A DNA stretch of 64,000 nucleotides, from positions 992,001 to 1,056,000 of the forward strand of contig OZ260100.1 of assembly GCA_965284565.1 (NCBI GenBank), read 5' to 3'. Source of the DNA: BRH-c54 sp965284565. Lineage in GTDB: Bacteria; Bacteroidota; Bacteroidia; Flavobacteriales_E; Vicingaceae. Under the pieces are notes generated by a model. It had not been told where the DNA came from. It made no database searches and worked only from the letters and a program-made list of their open reading frames with translations. A program made the translations under genes and the position numbers. Shown piece after piece: positions 17,101-24,765 of the stretch. Within the stretch, counting starts at the first letter, position 1. Each line of letters opens with the position of its first letter.

Positions 17101-17669
17101 TGAATAGGAATATTATCATCAGAAATAGAAGCCAAAATACTTATTTCATCGGTTATTTTTCCTGATAGTTGTAAATTCATATTAGAGTTTACTGATAAAT
17201 CCTGACTATTACCAAAAGCTACTCCACGAGAAATACTTCCACTTTTATCTAATCCATTTAAATAAAAAATATCTTCTGTAGCAACCGTATATTCATACAA
17301 AAAAGGATTTTTAGCTATCTTCCCTCTTTCTTCAACCATTTGTTTCTCTTTATGAAAATAAGGTTCTAAAAATGATAATGGAAAAACCCTAAAAGACACC
17401 TTCATTTTTTTGTTTTTCAGATAAGCACCTTCATTTTTCAAAATAAAAACAGATTTAGCATAATTTATTTCATAAAAGGCATTATCTAAGGAAATTCCAT
17501 CAATAGTAATTATTTCAGATTGAGGAACTAAACTTAAAGAATCGAGCTGTAAAGTATCTTTGTTTAATATAAATTCTTTCTCTCTATAATTTGAAACATC
17601 CTGTGACCATGCTGCCTTAAACACAAAAAAGGAGAAAAAAATTAATATGATACATCGTATGTTTTTCAA
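14199..17669 (-). CDS. Large outer-membrane beta-barrel protein, unknown function
   Basis: 1156 residues with a signal peptide (about 1-22, ending AAWSQ). After a short N-terminal beta region, about residue 140 begins a stretch with SISRGVAFGNSQDLSVNSN and ISDDNIPIQAEGNTQQLQDF, which is shared by a family of huge Bacteroidota surface proteins that I recall only as uncharacterised. The remainder is rich in alternating aromatic/polar strands as in barrels and ends in FF, a typical outer-membrane terminal residue pattern (VQVRAFF). A calcium-loop-like GDLNNNGVKDLNEFE is present near residue 835. It is a single gene between the CarH-like regulator and a divergent peptide-binding lipoprotein. No secretion or transport role can be proven; resemblance to the SprA-type N-terminal phrase is weak. 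Confidence 0.6.
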   Translation of the reverse strand: MKNIRCIILIFFSFFVFKAAWSQDVSNYREKEFILNKDTLQLDSLSLVPQSEIITIDGISLDNAFYEINYAKSVFILKNEGAYLKNKKMKVSFRVFPLSFLEPYFHKEKQMVEERGKIAKNPFLYEYTVATEDIFYLNGLDKSGSISRGVAFGNSQDLSVNSNMNLQLSGKITDEISILASISDDNIPIQAEGNTQQLQDFDQVYIQLFSDEWKLTAGDFYLKRPDTYFMNFNKKVQGGSFDITVPTSKKENAATLSPTISAAVSRGKFARNRILGIEGNQGPYRLKGADNETFIIILSGTEQVFIDGMLMKRGNEFDYVIDYNTGELTFTSNRLITKDSRIVVEFQYSDRNYARSLIHFGNEFKSEKLKLNFNFYTEQDSKDQPLLQDLTDENKRFLSEIGDSIQDAVIPNINLVEFDENKVLYKMIDSLGFDSVFVYSTNPDSAIYQLGFSYVGENNGNYNQIQSSANGKVYQWQIPVGGVPQGNYEPVILLVTPKQNQMATLGGEYIFSKNAKITWEGAMSKNDINTFSEKDSGDDVGYAFKFNSENIVDLNKEKEESWKLNIGTNYEYVQEYFTPIERFRLVEFERDWNINNAIVNTDQHIVGGTVGLNKTDKGNVVYAFNYMNTLELIEGAKNALAINYKTNGFQLVSNASFLQTKGVNNSEFLRHKAILTKQLGWVVLGVGEETEQNKLFLNTSDTLTASSFEFVILQAFIHNADTTKNKFMLSYKQRDDNVPVANDFLKATRAEDIELSMSLLKMKNHKLRSTYTYRKLHIVSNTLTTLKPEETVLARVEYNGNFLKNLISTNTYYEIGSGLEVKKEFLFVEVQPGQGTHTFIGDLNNNGVKDLNEFEIAVFRDQANYIKIFTPTNEFVKIYTNQFNQSLFLQPEAIWGGEKGLKKLVSRFSNRANFRTSRKVSNKDDYFNPFIADIDDSSLVTINMGVLNTFYFNRTNTKFGADYIYQDNRDKSLLTNGVESRNQFSNTIKTRWNITRVYTLVVLASQAKKSNFSEFFTNRNYNLFIQEIEPTFAIQPNVKVRISFLFNFKEKTNQSIYGGEKSISKKGGVELRFNMAAKGSVRANFNYIENTFSATDNVSLAFEMLEGLQNGANSTWELSYQQNLSKYMQLNLSYNGRKSENTNFIHTGGVQVRAFF

Positions 17670-17871
17670 ACAAAAAGACTTTGAGAAGAATAATTTTACA
17701 AAAAAAGTAAATAAAACACAGCTTTCAATAAATATGCTAATGAACTGATAAATTTAGCATTTAGTATGAGCTAAAATGCACTTTGCCGAAAAAATATTGA
17801 TGAAAACTCAATTAAATTTTAGGATATTGTATCTTATATTTATATTTGTCTTTTAAAAACAAAACTATATT

Positions 17872-19605
17872 ATGAAAAAAATAGTCTATTTAGTAATCTC
17901 AACAGTGTTATTATACAGTTGTGGAGGAAATGACAATAATAACAAAATAAACAATCAAACAGCCAAAGGTAATGTTCATTACGGAGGAGTTTTTAAAATC
18001 AACGAAACTGAGGATTTTAGAAGCTTGTACCCACTAAATGTTACTGAAGTTGTTTCTCATAGAATAGCTAATCAGGTCTATGAAGGTTTAGTTAAACTTG
18101 ACCAAGAAGATTTGTCTATACTACCTGGATTAGCAGAAAAATGGGATGTAAATGAAGATGCTACTAAATTTACTTTTACCCTTAGAAAAGGTGTTAAATT
18201 CCATGATGACAAATGTTTTGAAGGAGGAGAAGGCAGAGAAGTAACCGCTAAAGATTTTAAATATTCTTTAGATAAACTTTGTGAAACAGACCCTTCTAAC
18301 CAAATGTATTGGTTATTTAAAGACAAAGTAGTTGGAGCAAACGAATATTATGAATCTACTGTGAATAAATCACCTCTTCCAGGAGGAGTTTCAGGTATAA
18401 AAGTAATTGATGATTATACTATAGAAATTAATTTAAATTACTCTTTTGCAGGATTTTTAAATATATTAAGTCATATTTCTTGTTCAGTATTTCCTAAAGA
18501 AGCTTTTGATATGTATGGCTTAGATATGAGAATACAATGTGTTGGAACTGGTCCTTTTAGAGTTAAGAAAATTAAAGAATCTGAAACAGTAATCTTAGAA
18601 AGAAACCCTGACTATTGGGGTGTTGATTCCTACGGAAATCAATTACCTTACTTAGATGGAATTAAGTTCTCTTTCATTAAAGAGAAAAAAGCTGAATTAT
18701 TAGAATTCAGAAAAGGTAATTTGGATATGGTTTTTAGATTACCATTAGAAATGATAAAAGAAGTTGTTGGAGAATTAGAAGAAGCTAAAAAAGGTGGTAA
18801 CAAACCTTACGTTATGCAAGTTGTTCCAGCAATGAGTGTATTCTATTTAGGATTACAACACCAACTTCCTCCGTTTAACAATATTGATGTAAGAAAAGCT
18901 TTTAACTATGCTATTGATAGAGAATCTATTGTAACTTACACTTTACAAGGAGAAGGAAGAGCTGGATTAAACGGTATTGTACCTCCATTTAAAGGGTATG
19001 ATTACGAAAATGTAAAAGGTTACGATTACGACCCTCAAAAAGCTAAAGAACACATGGCAAAAGCAGGATATCCAAATGGTAAAGGTTTTCCTGAAATAAC
19101 TTTACAAATTAACCCAGGTGGTGGAGACAGAAACGTTCAAGTTGCTGAAGTAGTTCAAAAAATGTTGTCAGAAAACTTAGGCATCTCTGTTAAAATTGAA
19201 CAAATGCAATTTGCTCAACACTTAGAAAATCTAGAAACAGGTAAAGCTTTGTTCTGGAGAGCAGGATGGATTGCAGATTACCCAGACCCAGAGAATTTCT
19301 TAAACTTACTTTATGGAGATCATGTTCCCGGAGACATCAACAGCAAATCTTACATTAACTCTACTCGTTACCAAAGTGAAGCTTTTGATTCTGTTTTCAA
19401 TGCTGCTCTTAGAGAAATTGATGACAAAAAACGTATGGAATTATACAGACAGGCAGACCAAATAGCTATTGATGATGCGGCTACTATGCCTATCTTCTAT
19501 GATGAAAATACTAGGTTATTACAAGTTTATGTTAAAAATTTCCCTGCAAATGCAATGGAATATAGAGATATGACTGCTGTTTACTTCGAAAAAGAAGAAG
19601 AATAA
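17872..19605 (+). CDS. Oligopeptide-type ABC transporter substrate-binding lipoprotein (SBP family 5)
   Basis: 577 residues beginning with a lipoprotein signal; the lipobox LYSCGG places the acylated Cys at residue 17. Family 5 solute-binding features include YGGVFKINETEDFRSLYP, YEGLVKLD, LAEKWDV...FTFTLRKGVKFHDD, and in the second lobe VRKAFNYAIDRESIV and GWIADYPDPENFLNLLYG, all characteristic of OppA/DppA proteins. It would bind peptides or another solute outside the inner membrane for a permease encoded elsewhere; no permease or ATPase genes are adjacent. A TATATTTG box lies at 17841-17848. A strong terminator follows the gene. Confidence 0.9.
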   Translation: MKKIVYLVISTVLLYSCGGNDNNNKINNQTAKGNVHYGGVFKINETEDFRSLYPLNVTEVVSHRIANQVYEGLVKLDQEDLSILPGLAEKWDVNEDATKFTFTLRKGVKFHDDKCFEGGEGREVTAKDFKYSLDKLCETDPSNQMYWLFKDKVVGANEYYESTVNKSPLPGGVSGIKVIDDYTIEINLNYSFAGFLNILSHISCSVFPKEAFDMYGLDMRIQCVGTGPFRVKKIKESETVILERNPDYWGVDSYGNQLPYLDGIKFSFIKEKKAELLEFRKGNLDMVFRLPLEMIKEVVGELEEAKKGGNKPYVMQVVPAMSVFYLGLQHQLPPFNNIDVRKAFNYAIDRESIVTYTLQGEGRAGLNGIVPPFKGYDYENVKGYDYDPQKAKEHMAKAGYPNGKGFPEITLQINPGGGDRNVQVAEVVQKMLSENLGISVKIEQMQFAQHLENLETGKALFWRAGWIADYPDPENFLNLLYGDHVPGDINSKSYINSTRYQSEAFDSVFNAALREIDDKKRMELYRQADQIAIDDAATMPIFYDENTRLLQVYVKNFPANAMEYRDMTAVYFEKEEE

Positions 19606-19630
19606 ATAGAAAGCCTAATAAATAATTTAA

Positions 19631-19665
19631 AACATCCTATTTGAACAAATAGGATGTTTTTTTTT
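19631..19665 (+). terminator. Rho-independent terminator after the SBP gene
   Basis: A 13-base perfect stem (AACATCCTATTTG / CAAATAGGATGTT, 19631-19643 and 19646-19658) with a minimal loop, followed by a run of T residues to 19665. It lies 26 bases after the stop at 19605. Confidence 0.9.
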
Positions 19666-19700
19666 ATGAGAATTAGTATTATTGTAAAAAAATTAAAATT

Positions 19701-20792
19701 ATGTCGAAAAAAATTGCATTAATAACAGGCGTTACCGGACAAGATGGTGCCTATTTAGCTGAATTATTACTGAGTAAAGGCTACGAAGTTCATGGTATTA
19801 AAAGAAGAAGCTCTCTTTTTAATACTAATAGAATTGACCATTTATACACGGATTTACATGAAGATAATGTAAGATTTATTTTACATTATGGAGATATGAC
19901 TGATTCAACCAACATCATAAAAATTATTCAAGATGTTCAACCAGATGAAATTTATAACCTAGCAGCTCAATCGCATGTGAAAGTTTCTTTTGAAACACCT
20001 GAATATACTGCCAACTCTGATGCTGTTGGTGCTTTAAGAATTTTAGAAGCCATCCGAATTCTAAAACTAGAAAAGAAAACCAAATTTTATCAAGCATCTA
20101 CTTCAGAATTGTACGGAAAAGTGCAAGAAGTCCCTCAAACAGAAAATACTCCTTTTTATCCAAGAAGTCCTTATGCTGTAGCTAAACTATATGCTTTTTG
20201 GATTACTAAAAACTACCGTGAAGCTTACGGAATGTACGCGTGTAACGGTATTTTATTTAACCACGAGAGTCCTATAAGAGGAGAAACTTTTGTTACCAGA
20301 AAAATTACACGAGGTGTAGCCAGAATTAAGTTGGGTATGCAAAAGAAAATTTACTTAGGAAATATTGATGCTAAAAGAGATTGGGGACATGCAAAAGACT
20401 ATGTTGAAGGAATGTGGTTAATGTTACAACAAGAAACACCTGAAGATTATGTGTTAGCAACAGGAGAAACTACCTCAGTAAGAGATTTCATTACCATGGC
20501 TTTTAATGAAGTTGATATTAAAATGAAATGGGAAGGAACAGGTATTGATGAAAAAGGAATTAATGCTGAAACAGGAGATGTCCTTATAGAAATTGACCCT
20601 AATTATTTTAGACCTACAGAAGTGGACTTATTAATTGGAGATGCTTCTAAAGCATTTAAAAACTTAGGATGGAAGCCAAAATATAATTTACAAGACTTGG
20701 TAAAAGATATGGTTCAATCTGATATGAATTTATTTAAAAGAGACAAATACTTGCTTGAAGGCGGACATGATGTAATGAATTACAATGAATAA
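19701..20792 (+). CDS. gmd: GDP-mannose 4,6-dehydratase
   Basis: 363 residues of the extended SDR family. The N-terminus ITGVTGQDGAYLAELLLSKG is the Gmd nucleotide-binding signature; STSELYGKVQEVPQTE and the YxxxK pair in YPRSPYAVAKLYAFW supply the catalytic residues; NGILFNHESPIRGETFVTRK is highly specific for this enzyme. It converts GDP-D-mannose to GDP-4-keto-6-deoxymannose. It overlaps the following GDP-fucose synthase gene by 8 bases, forming a two-gene GDP-L-fucose operon that supplies surface polysaccharide or glycan synthesis. Confidence 0.96.
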   Translation: MSKKIALITGVTGQDGAYLAELLLSKGYEVHGIKRRSSLFNTNRIDHLYTDLHEDNVRFILHYGDMTDSTNIIKIIQDVQPDEIYNLAAQSHVKVSFETPEYTANSDAVGALRILEAIRILKLEKKTKFYQASTSELYGKVQEVPQTENTPFYPRSPYAVAKLYAFWITKNYREAYGMYACNGILFNHESPIRGETFVTRKITRGVARIKLGMQKKIYLGNIDAKRDWGHAKDYVEGMWLMLQQETPEDYVLATGETTSVRDFITMAFNEVDIKMKWEGTGIDEKGINAETGDVLIEIDPNYFRPTEVDLLIGDASKAFKNLGWKPKYNLQDLVKDMVQSDMNLFKRDKYLLEGGHDVMNYNE

Positions 20793-21711
20793 ATCTGATA
20801 AAATTTATGTTGCCGGACATAACGGTATGGTTGGTTCGGCTATAGTTAGACAGCTAAAAAATAATGGCTTTACTAATTTAGTAGTTAGAAATTCTAAAGA
20901 ATTAGATTTAACTAACCAACAACTTGTAAATGGTTTTTTTGAAACAGAAAAACCCGATTATGTCTTTTTAGCTGCTGCAAAAGTGGGCGGAATTAATGCT
21001 AATAATGTTTATAGGGCAGATTTTCTATATCAAAACCTAATGATAGAAGCCAATATTATTCATGCGGCATACATTAACAAAGTTACTAAGTTGTTGTTTC
21101 TAGGTTCATCTTGTATTTATCCAAAAATGGCTCTTCAACCATTAAAAGAAGAATACCTTTTAACAGGTTTTTTAGAAGCTACTAATGAACCTTACGCTAT
21201 TGCTAAAATAGCCGGCATCAAACTTTGCGAATCTTATAGAAGACAATATAATTGCAATTTCATCTCAGCAATGCCAACCAACCTTTATGGTCCAAATGAT
21301 AATTATGATTTAAATAATTCTCACGTTTTACCTGCTTTAATTAGAAAATTCCATACTGCAAAAATAGAAAATTACCCCCAAGTAGAAGTTTGGGGAACAG
21401 GAACTCCATTAAGAGAGTTTTTGCATGTTGATGATTTGGCTGAAGCATGTATGTTTTTAATGGAAAACTATAATGAAGAATTATTTCTAAATGTAGGTTC
21501 AGGAACAGATATTTCTATTAAAGATTTGGCCTTATTAGTAAAAGAAATTGTTGGGTATAAAGGAGAATTAGTATTCAACACTTCAAAACCTGATGGAACA
21601 CCAAGAAAATTAATGGATGTATCTAGAATTAATCAGTTAGGTTGGAAACACAAAATTTCTTTAGAAGATGGCATTAAAACAGTTTATGAAGAAGTAAAAG
21701 ATGCTTTCTAA
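20785..21711 (+). CDS. fcl: GDP-L-fucose synthase
   Basis: 308 residues, extended SDR. Features are YVAGHNGMVGSAIVRQL (nucleotide loop), AAAKVGGINANN, FLGSSCIYPKMALQPLKEE, the catalytic Y-x3-K in PYAIAKIAG and the C-terminal GTPLREFLHVDDLA. This is the GMER/WcaG family: epimerase and reductase acting on the Gmd product to give GDP-L-fucose. The reading frame starts 8 bases before gmd ends, so the two are translationally coupled. Length as usual for the family. Confidence 0.96.
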   Translation: MNKSDKIYVAGHNGMVGSAIVRQLKNNGFTNLVVRNSKELDLTNQQLVNGFFETEKPDYVFLAAAKVGGINANNVYRADFLYQNLMIEANIIHAAYINKVTKLLFLGSSCIYPKMALQPLKEEYLLTGFLEATNEPYAIAKIAGIKLCESYRRQYNCNFISAMPTNLYGPNDNYDLNNSHVLPALIRKFHTAKIENYPQVEVWGTGTPLREFLHVDDLAEACMFLMENYNEELFLNVGSGTDISIKDLALLVKEIVGYKGELVFNTSKPDGTPRKLMDVSRINQLGWKHKISLEDGIKTVYEEVKDAF

Positions 21712-21725
21712 AATTTAATCGTTTT

Positions 21726-22634
21726 ATGCCTACAATAAAATATCTATTAAGCTTTTTTTTAATCCTTTCGCTTTCATTAATCACTAAAGCACAGTTATTG
21801 GACGCCAACAAACAACTTTTTGATGAAGAACCTTTTTTCAATGAAAAATTCATTAAAACCAACAAGATAAAATCCATTAAAGGAAGTTGGTCGTCTAAAA
21901 AAGTAAAAGATATTATCCGAAAAAAAAATGTAGATTTCTATTACGAGTTCGATGAAAATGGTATGTTAAAACAGCAATACTCTACCTTTTTATCTCAAAA
22001 CATTAAAAAAGACACAAGTGTTATTGCTTATACTTATAACAGTAAAAACAAAATTATTGTAAAGCGAAAAACAGATAATAATGGTTTTTTTTCTCTGACT
22101 TACGATTATGATGCTAAAGGTAACTTATTAAAAGAAACTTATGCTCGTGAAGAAAATGCGAGTAACACCAAAAATGATTTTAGCTTAAAAAAACAATACA
22201 TCATTAAAACAGATAGCTTCCATTTCGAGCGATTATCCAATAATCAAGAAAAAATCACTCATTACAATAGCTATGGAAAAAGCTATAAAGAAACGTTTTA
22301 TTACTATGATAAATTGGGTTATTTATCTGAGGTTTATACCAAGTATTTAATTGGCAATAAAAAATCAAAAATTACCTATAAGTTTAACGAAACAGGCAGA
22401 CTAAGTGAGCGAACCACTCATGCTGATCTTAATAAAAACTTTATTAAAAAAGAGGAATTTATATATGATGAAATTGGCAATTTAATGGAAATTAAAACCT
22501 ATGAAAATGATGAGTATAAAACCTCAACACAATTTCTTTATGATAAAAATATGTTGATGACTGCCCAACTAACCAAAGTTATTGCTACCGAATTTCTTAC
22601 CATCATTCAATATGAATATAGTTTTTATGAGTAA
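21726..22634 (+). CDS. Secreted hypothetical protein with RHS/YD-like repeats
   Basis: 302 residues with a signal peptide (about residues 1-22, ending ITKAQ). The mature protein is a series of beta-hairpin repeats of the kind Y-(E/D)-x-(D/N)-x-x-G-x-(L), for example YYEFDENGMLKQQ, YDYDAKGNLLKE, YYYDKLGYLSEVY, KFNETGRLSERT and YDEIGNLMEI. These resemble YD/RHS repeats, but short and without a toxin cap. It begins 14 bases after fcl. Similar small secreted repeat proteins are scattered in Bacteroidota, and I know no function for them. It may be co-transcribed with fcl by default. Confidence 0.65.
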   Translation: MPTIKYLLSFFLILSLSLITKAQLLDANKQLFDEEPFFNEKFIKTNKIKSIKGSWSSKKVKDIIRKKNVDFYYEFDENGMLKQQYSTFLSQNIKKDTSVIAYTYNSKNKIIVKRKTDNNGFFSLTYDYDAKGNLLKETYAREENASNTKNDFSLKKQYIIKTDSFHFERLSNNQEKITHYNSYGKSYKETFYYYDKLGYLSEVYTKYLIGNKKSKITYKFNETGRLSERTTHADLNKNFIKKEEFIYDEIGNLMEIKTYENDEYKTSTQFLYDKNMLMTAQLTKVIATEFLTIIQYEYSFYE

Positions 22635-22721
22635 TTAAATCATCTCATTTCTATAAATTATCAACTCCGAATTTGTTTCCCTATTTTTGTTTAATTTAAA
22701 AACATAAAAATATCATACAAA

Positions 22722-23861
22722 ATGAAGTTCGGAACAAAAGCTATACATGCAGGGCTTGAACCTGACCCAGCAACTGGAGCAATTATGACTCCTATTTACC
22801 AAACTTCCACTTATGTTCAAGATGGTATTGGGAAAAATAAAGGTTATGAATATTCTAGAACGCTCAACCCAACAAGACATGCTTTAGAAAAAAATTTAGC
22901 TGCCATTGAAAATGGAAAATTTGGGGCTTGTTTTGGTTCTGGTTTAGCGGCAATAGATTGTGTAATTAAAATATTAAACCCTGGTGATGAAGTAATCTCT
23001 ACAAACGATTTGTATGGTGGTTCTTACAGAATATTCACTACTATTTTTGAGAAATATGGTATCAAATTTCATTTTGTGCCAATGCACAATACCAAAGCTA
23101 TTGAAGAAAAAGTTAATACCAACACCAAACTTATTTGGGTAGAAACACCAACCAACCCAATGATGAACATTATTGATATTAAAGCTGTTGCTACTATTGC
23201 CAAAAAGAATAATATTTTATTAGCTGTTGACAATACTTTTGCAACTCCTTACTTACAAAACCCTTTAGAATTAGGTGCTGATATAGTGATGCACTCCGCT
23301 ACCAAATATTTGGGGGGACACTCTGACGTAGTGATGGGAGCATTAATAGTTAATGACGAAAAAATTGCAAAGGAAATTTATAGAATTCAGAATAGTAGTG
23401 GGGCAGTTTGTGGCCCACAAGATGCATTTTTAGTACTTAGAGGAATTAAAACATTACATTTAAGAATGCAAAGACATTGCGAAAATGGAAAAATAATTGC
23501 TGAATGTTTAGCTGCTCATCCAAAAGTTGAAAACGTATATTGGCCAGGGTTTACTTCACATCCAAATCATAATGTAGCTAAAGCTCAAATGAGAGGTTTT
23601 GGTGGTATGATTTCTTTCTCGCTTAAAGGGAATAAATTAGAAGATGCTTTAAACATAGTAAAAAAAGTGCAGCTATTTGCTTTGGCAGAATCACTGGGTG
23701 GTGTAGAGTCATTAATAGGACACCCTGCAACTATGACACACGCAGCTATTCCAAAAGTAGAAAGAGAAAAAATAGGCATTGTTGATTCACTTATAAGGCT
23801 AAGTGTTGGTATTGAAGATGCTGATGATTTATTAACCGATTTAAACAACGCACTAAACTAA
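22722..23861 (+). CDS. metB: Cystathionine gamma-synthase/lyase family PLP enzyme
   Basis: 379 residues of the Cys/Met metabolism PLP-dependent family. Signature elements are KFGTKAIHAGLEPDPATGA, YEYSRTLNPTRHALE, FGSGLAAIDCV, AVDNTFATPYLQNP, and the PLP lysine in MHSATKYLGGHSD (about Lys198). The C-terminal ESLGGVESLIGHPATMTHA is typical. Gamma-synthase, gamma-lyase and beta-lyase cannot be told apart with certainty from sequence alone; the pattern is closest to MetB/CTH. A TATTTTTG promoter box is at 22682-22689. An SDR gene follows after 5 bases. Confidence 0.9.
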   Translation: MKFGTKAIHAGLEPDPATGAIMTPIYQTSTYVQDGIGKNKGYEYSRTLNPTRHALEKNLAAIENGKFGACFGSGLAAIDCVIKILNPGDEVISTNDLYGGSYRIFTTIFEKYGIKFHFVPMHNTKAIEEKVNTNTKLIWVETPTNPMMNIIDIKAVATIAKKNNILLAVDNTFATPYLQNPLELGADIVMHSATKYLGGHSDVVMGALIVNDEKIAKEIYRIQNSSGAVCGPQDAFLVLRGIKTLHLRMQRHCENGKIIAECLAAHPKVENVYWPGFTSHPNHNVAKAQMRGFGGMISFSLKGNKLEDALNIVKKVQLFALAESLGGVESLIGHPATMTHAAIPKVEREKIGIVDSLIRLSVGIEDADDLLTDLNNALN

Positions 23862-23866
23862 AAGTT

Positions 23867-24583
23867 ATGGATTATTTCTTTATTACAGGGTCGAGCAAAG
23901 GATTAGGTAAAGCCCTAACGGAATTATTATTAACCGATAAAAAAAACGTTGTCTATGGAATTTCCCGAACAAATAATATAAGCCACCGACAATTTAAACA
24001 TATACAAATAGATTTAGCAGATTTAGATGTTGTTAAACAGTTTGAATTCCCAGAATTAAAAGATGCGGCAACTATCACTTTAATAAATAATGCCGGAATT
24101 GTTGGTGATATTAAATACTTAGGAAACCTCGATTGTGATAAAATAATTAGCACCTATAACCTCAACCTTATTACACCAACATTGCTCATCAATCAATTGC
24201 TTAAAGCTTATAATAATGATGTAAAAAAGCTTGTGTTAAACATTAGTTCAGGGGCAGGAAGAAGCCCTATTGATGGCTGGAATGTATATTGTGCTACCAA
24301 GGCAGGGCTAGACATGCTTAGTTTGGTTTTTAAAGAAGAAATCAATAACAAAAAATTGAATATTAACATCTTAAGCTTAGCTCCTGGAATTATTGATACT
24401 GGTATGCAAGAGTTTATTAGAAAAGCTGATGAGGCTAATTTTTCAAATATTGAACGATTTATTGAATATAAAAACAATGGAGATTTAGCAGACCCAATAT
24501 CTACTGCAAAGCTTGTCGCCAAATTTATTTCAGACAAAACCTTACAAGGAAACACCATTTGTTCGGTAAGAGATATTAGCTAA
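23867..24583 (+). CDS. Short-chain dehydrogenase/reductase
   Basis: 238 residues of the classical SDR family. It has the cofactor loop FITGSSKGLGKALTELL (TGxxxGxG, residues 5-21), INNAGIVGD (NNAG), the catalytic Ser in NISSGAGRSP, and Y-x3-K in VYCATKAGLDML. The sequence resembles sepiapterin-reductase-like / benzil-reductase-like SDRs (ALAPGIIDTGMQ end motif), but the substrate is not identifiable. It lies 5 bases after the metB-like gene, so the two probably share a transcript. Confidence 0.85.
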   Translation: MDYFFITGSSKGLGKALTELLLTDKKNVVYGISRTNNISHRQFKHIQIDLADLDVVKQFEFPELKDAATITLINNAGIVGDIKYLGNLDCDKIISTYNLNLITPTLLINQLLKAYNNDVKKLVLNISSGAGRSPIDGWNVYCATKAGLDMLSLVFKEEINNKKLNINILSLAPGIIDTGMQEFIRKADEANFSNIERFIEYKNNGDLADPISTAKLVAKFISDKTLQGNTICSVRDIS

Positions 24584-24765
24584 AGCCAAACAATAGCATT
24601 CTAATAATACCACAACAAAAAGCCTAAAATAAAACAAAAGAAAAGGTTACATTTGTAGATAAACTAAAAAATTACACATAAAACGAGCTGTCATAAATCT
24701 TTTAATACAGGGTAATGATAATTGGCAAGTTGAATGTGACATATAAAAACCAATAAATAAAACAC

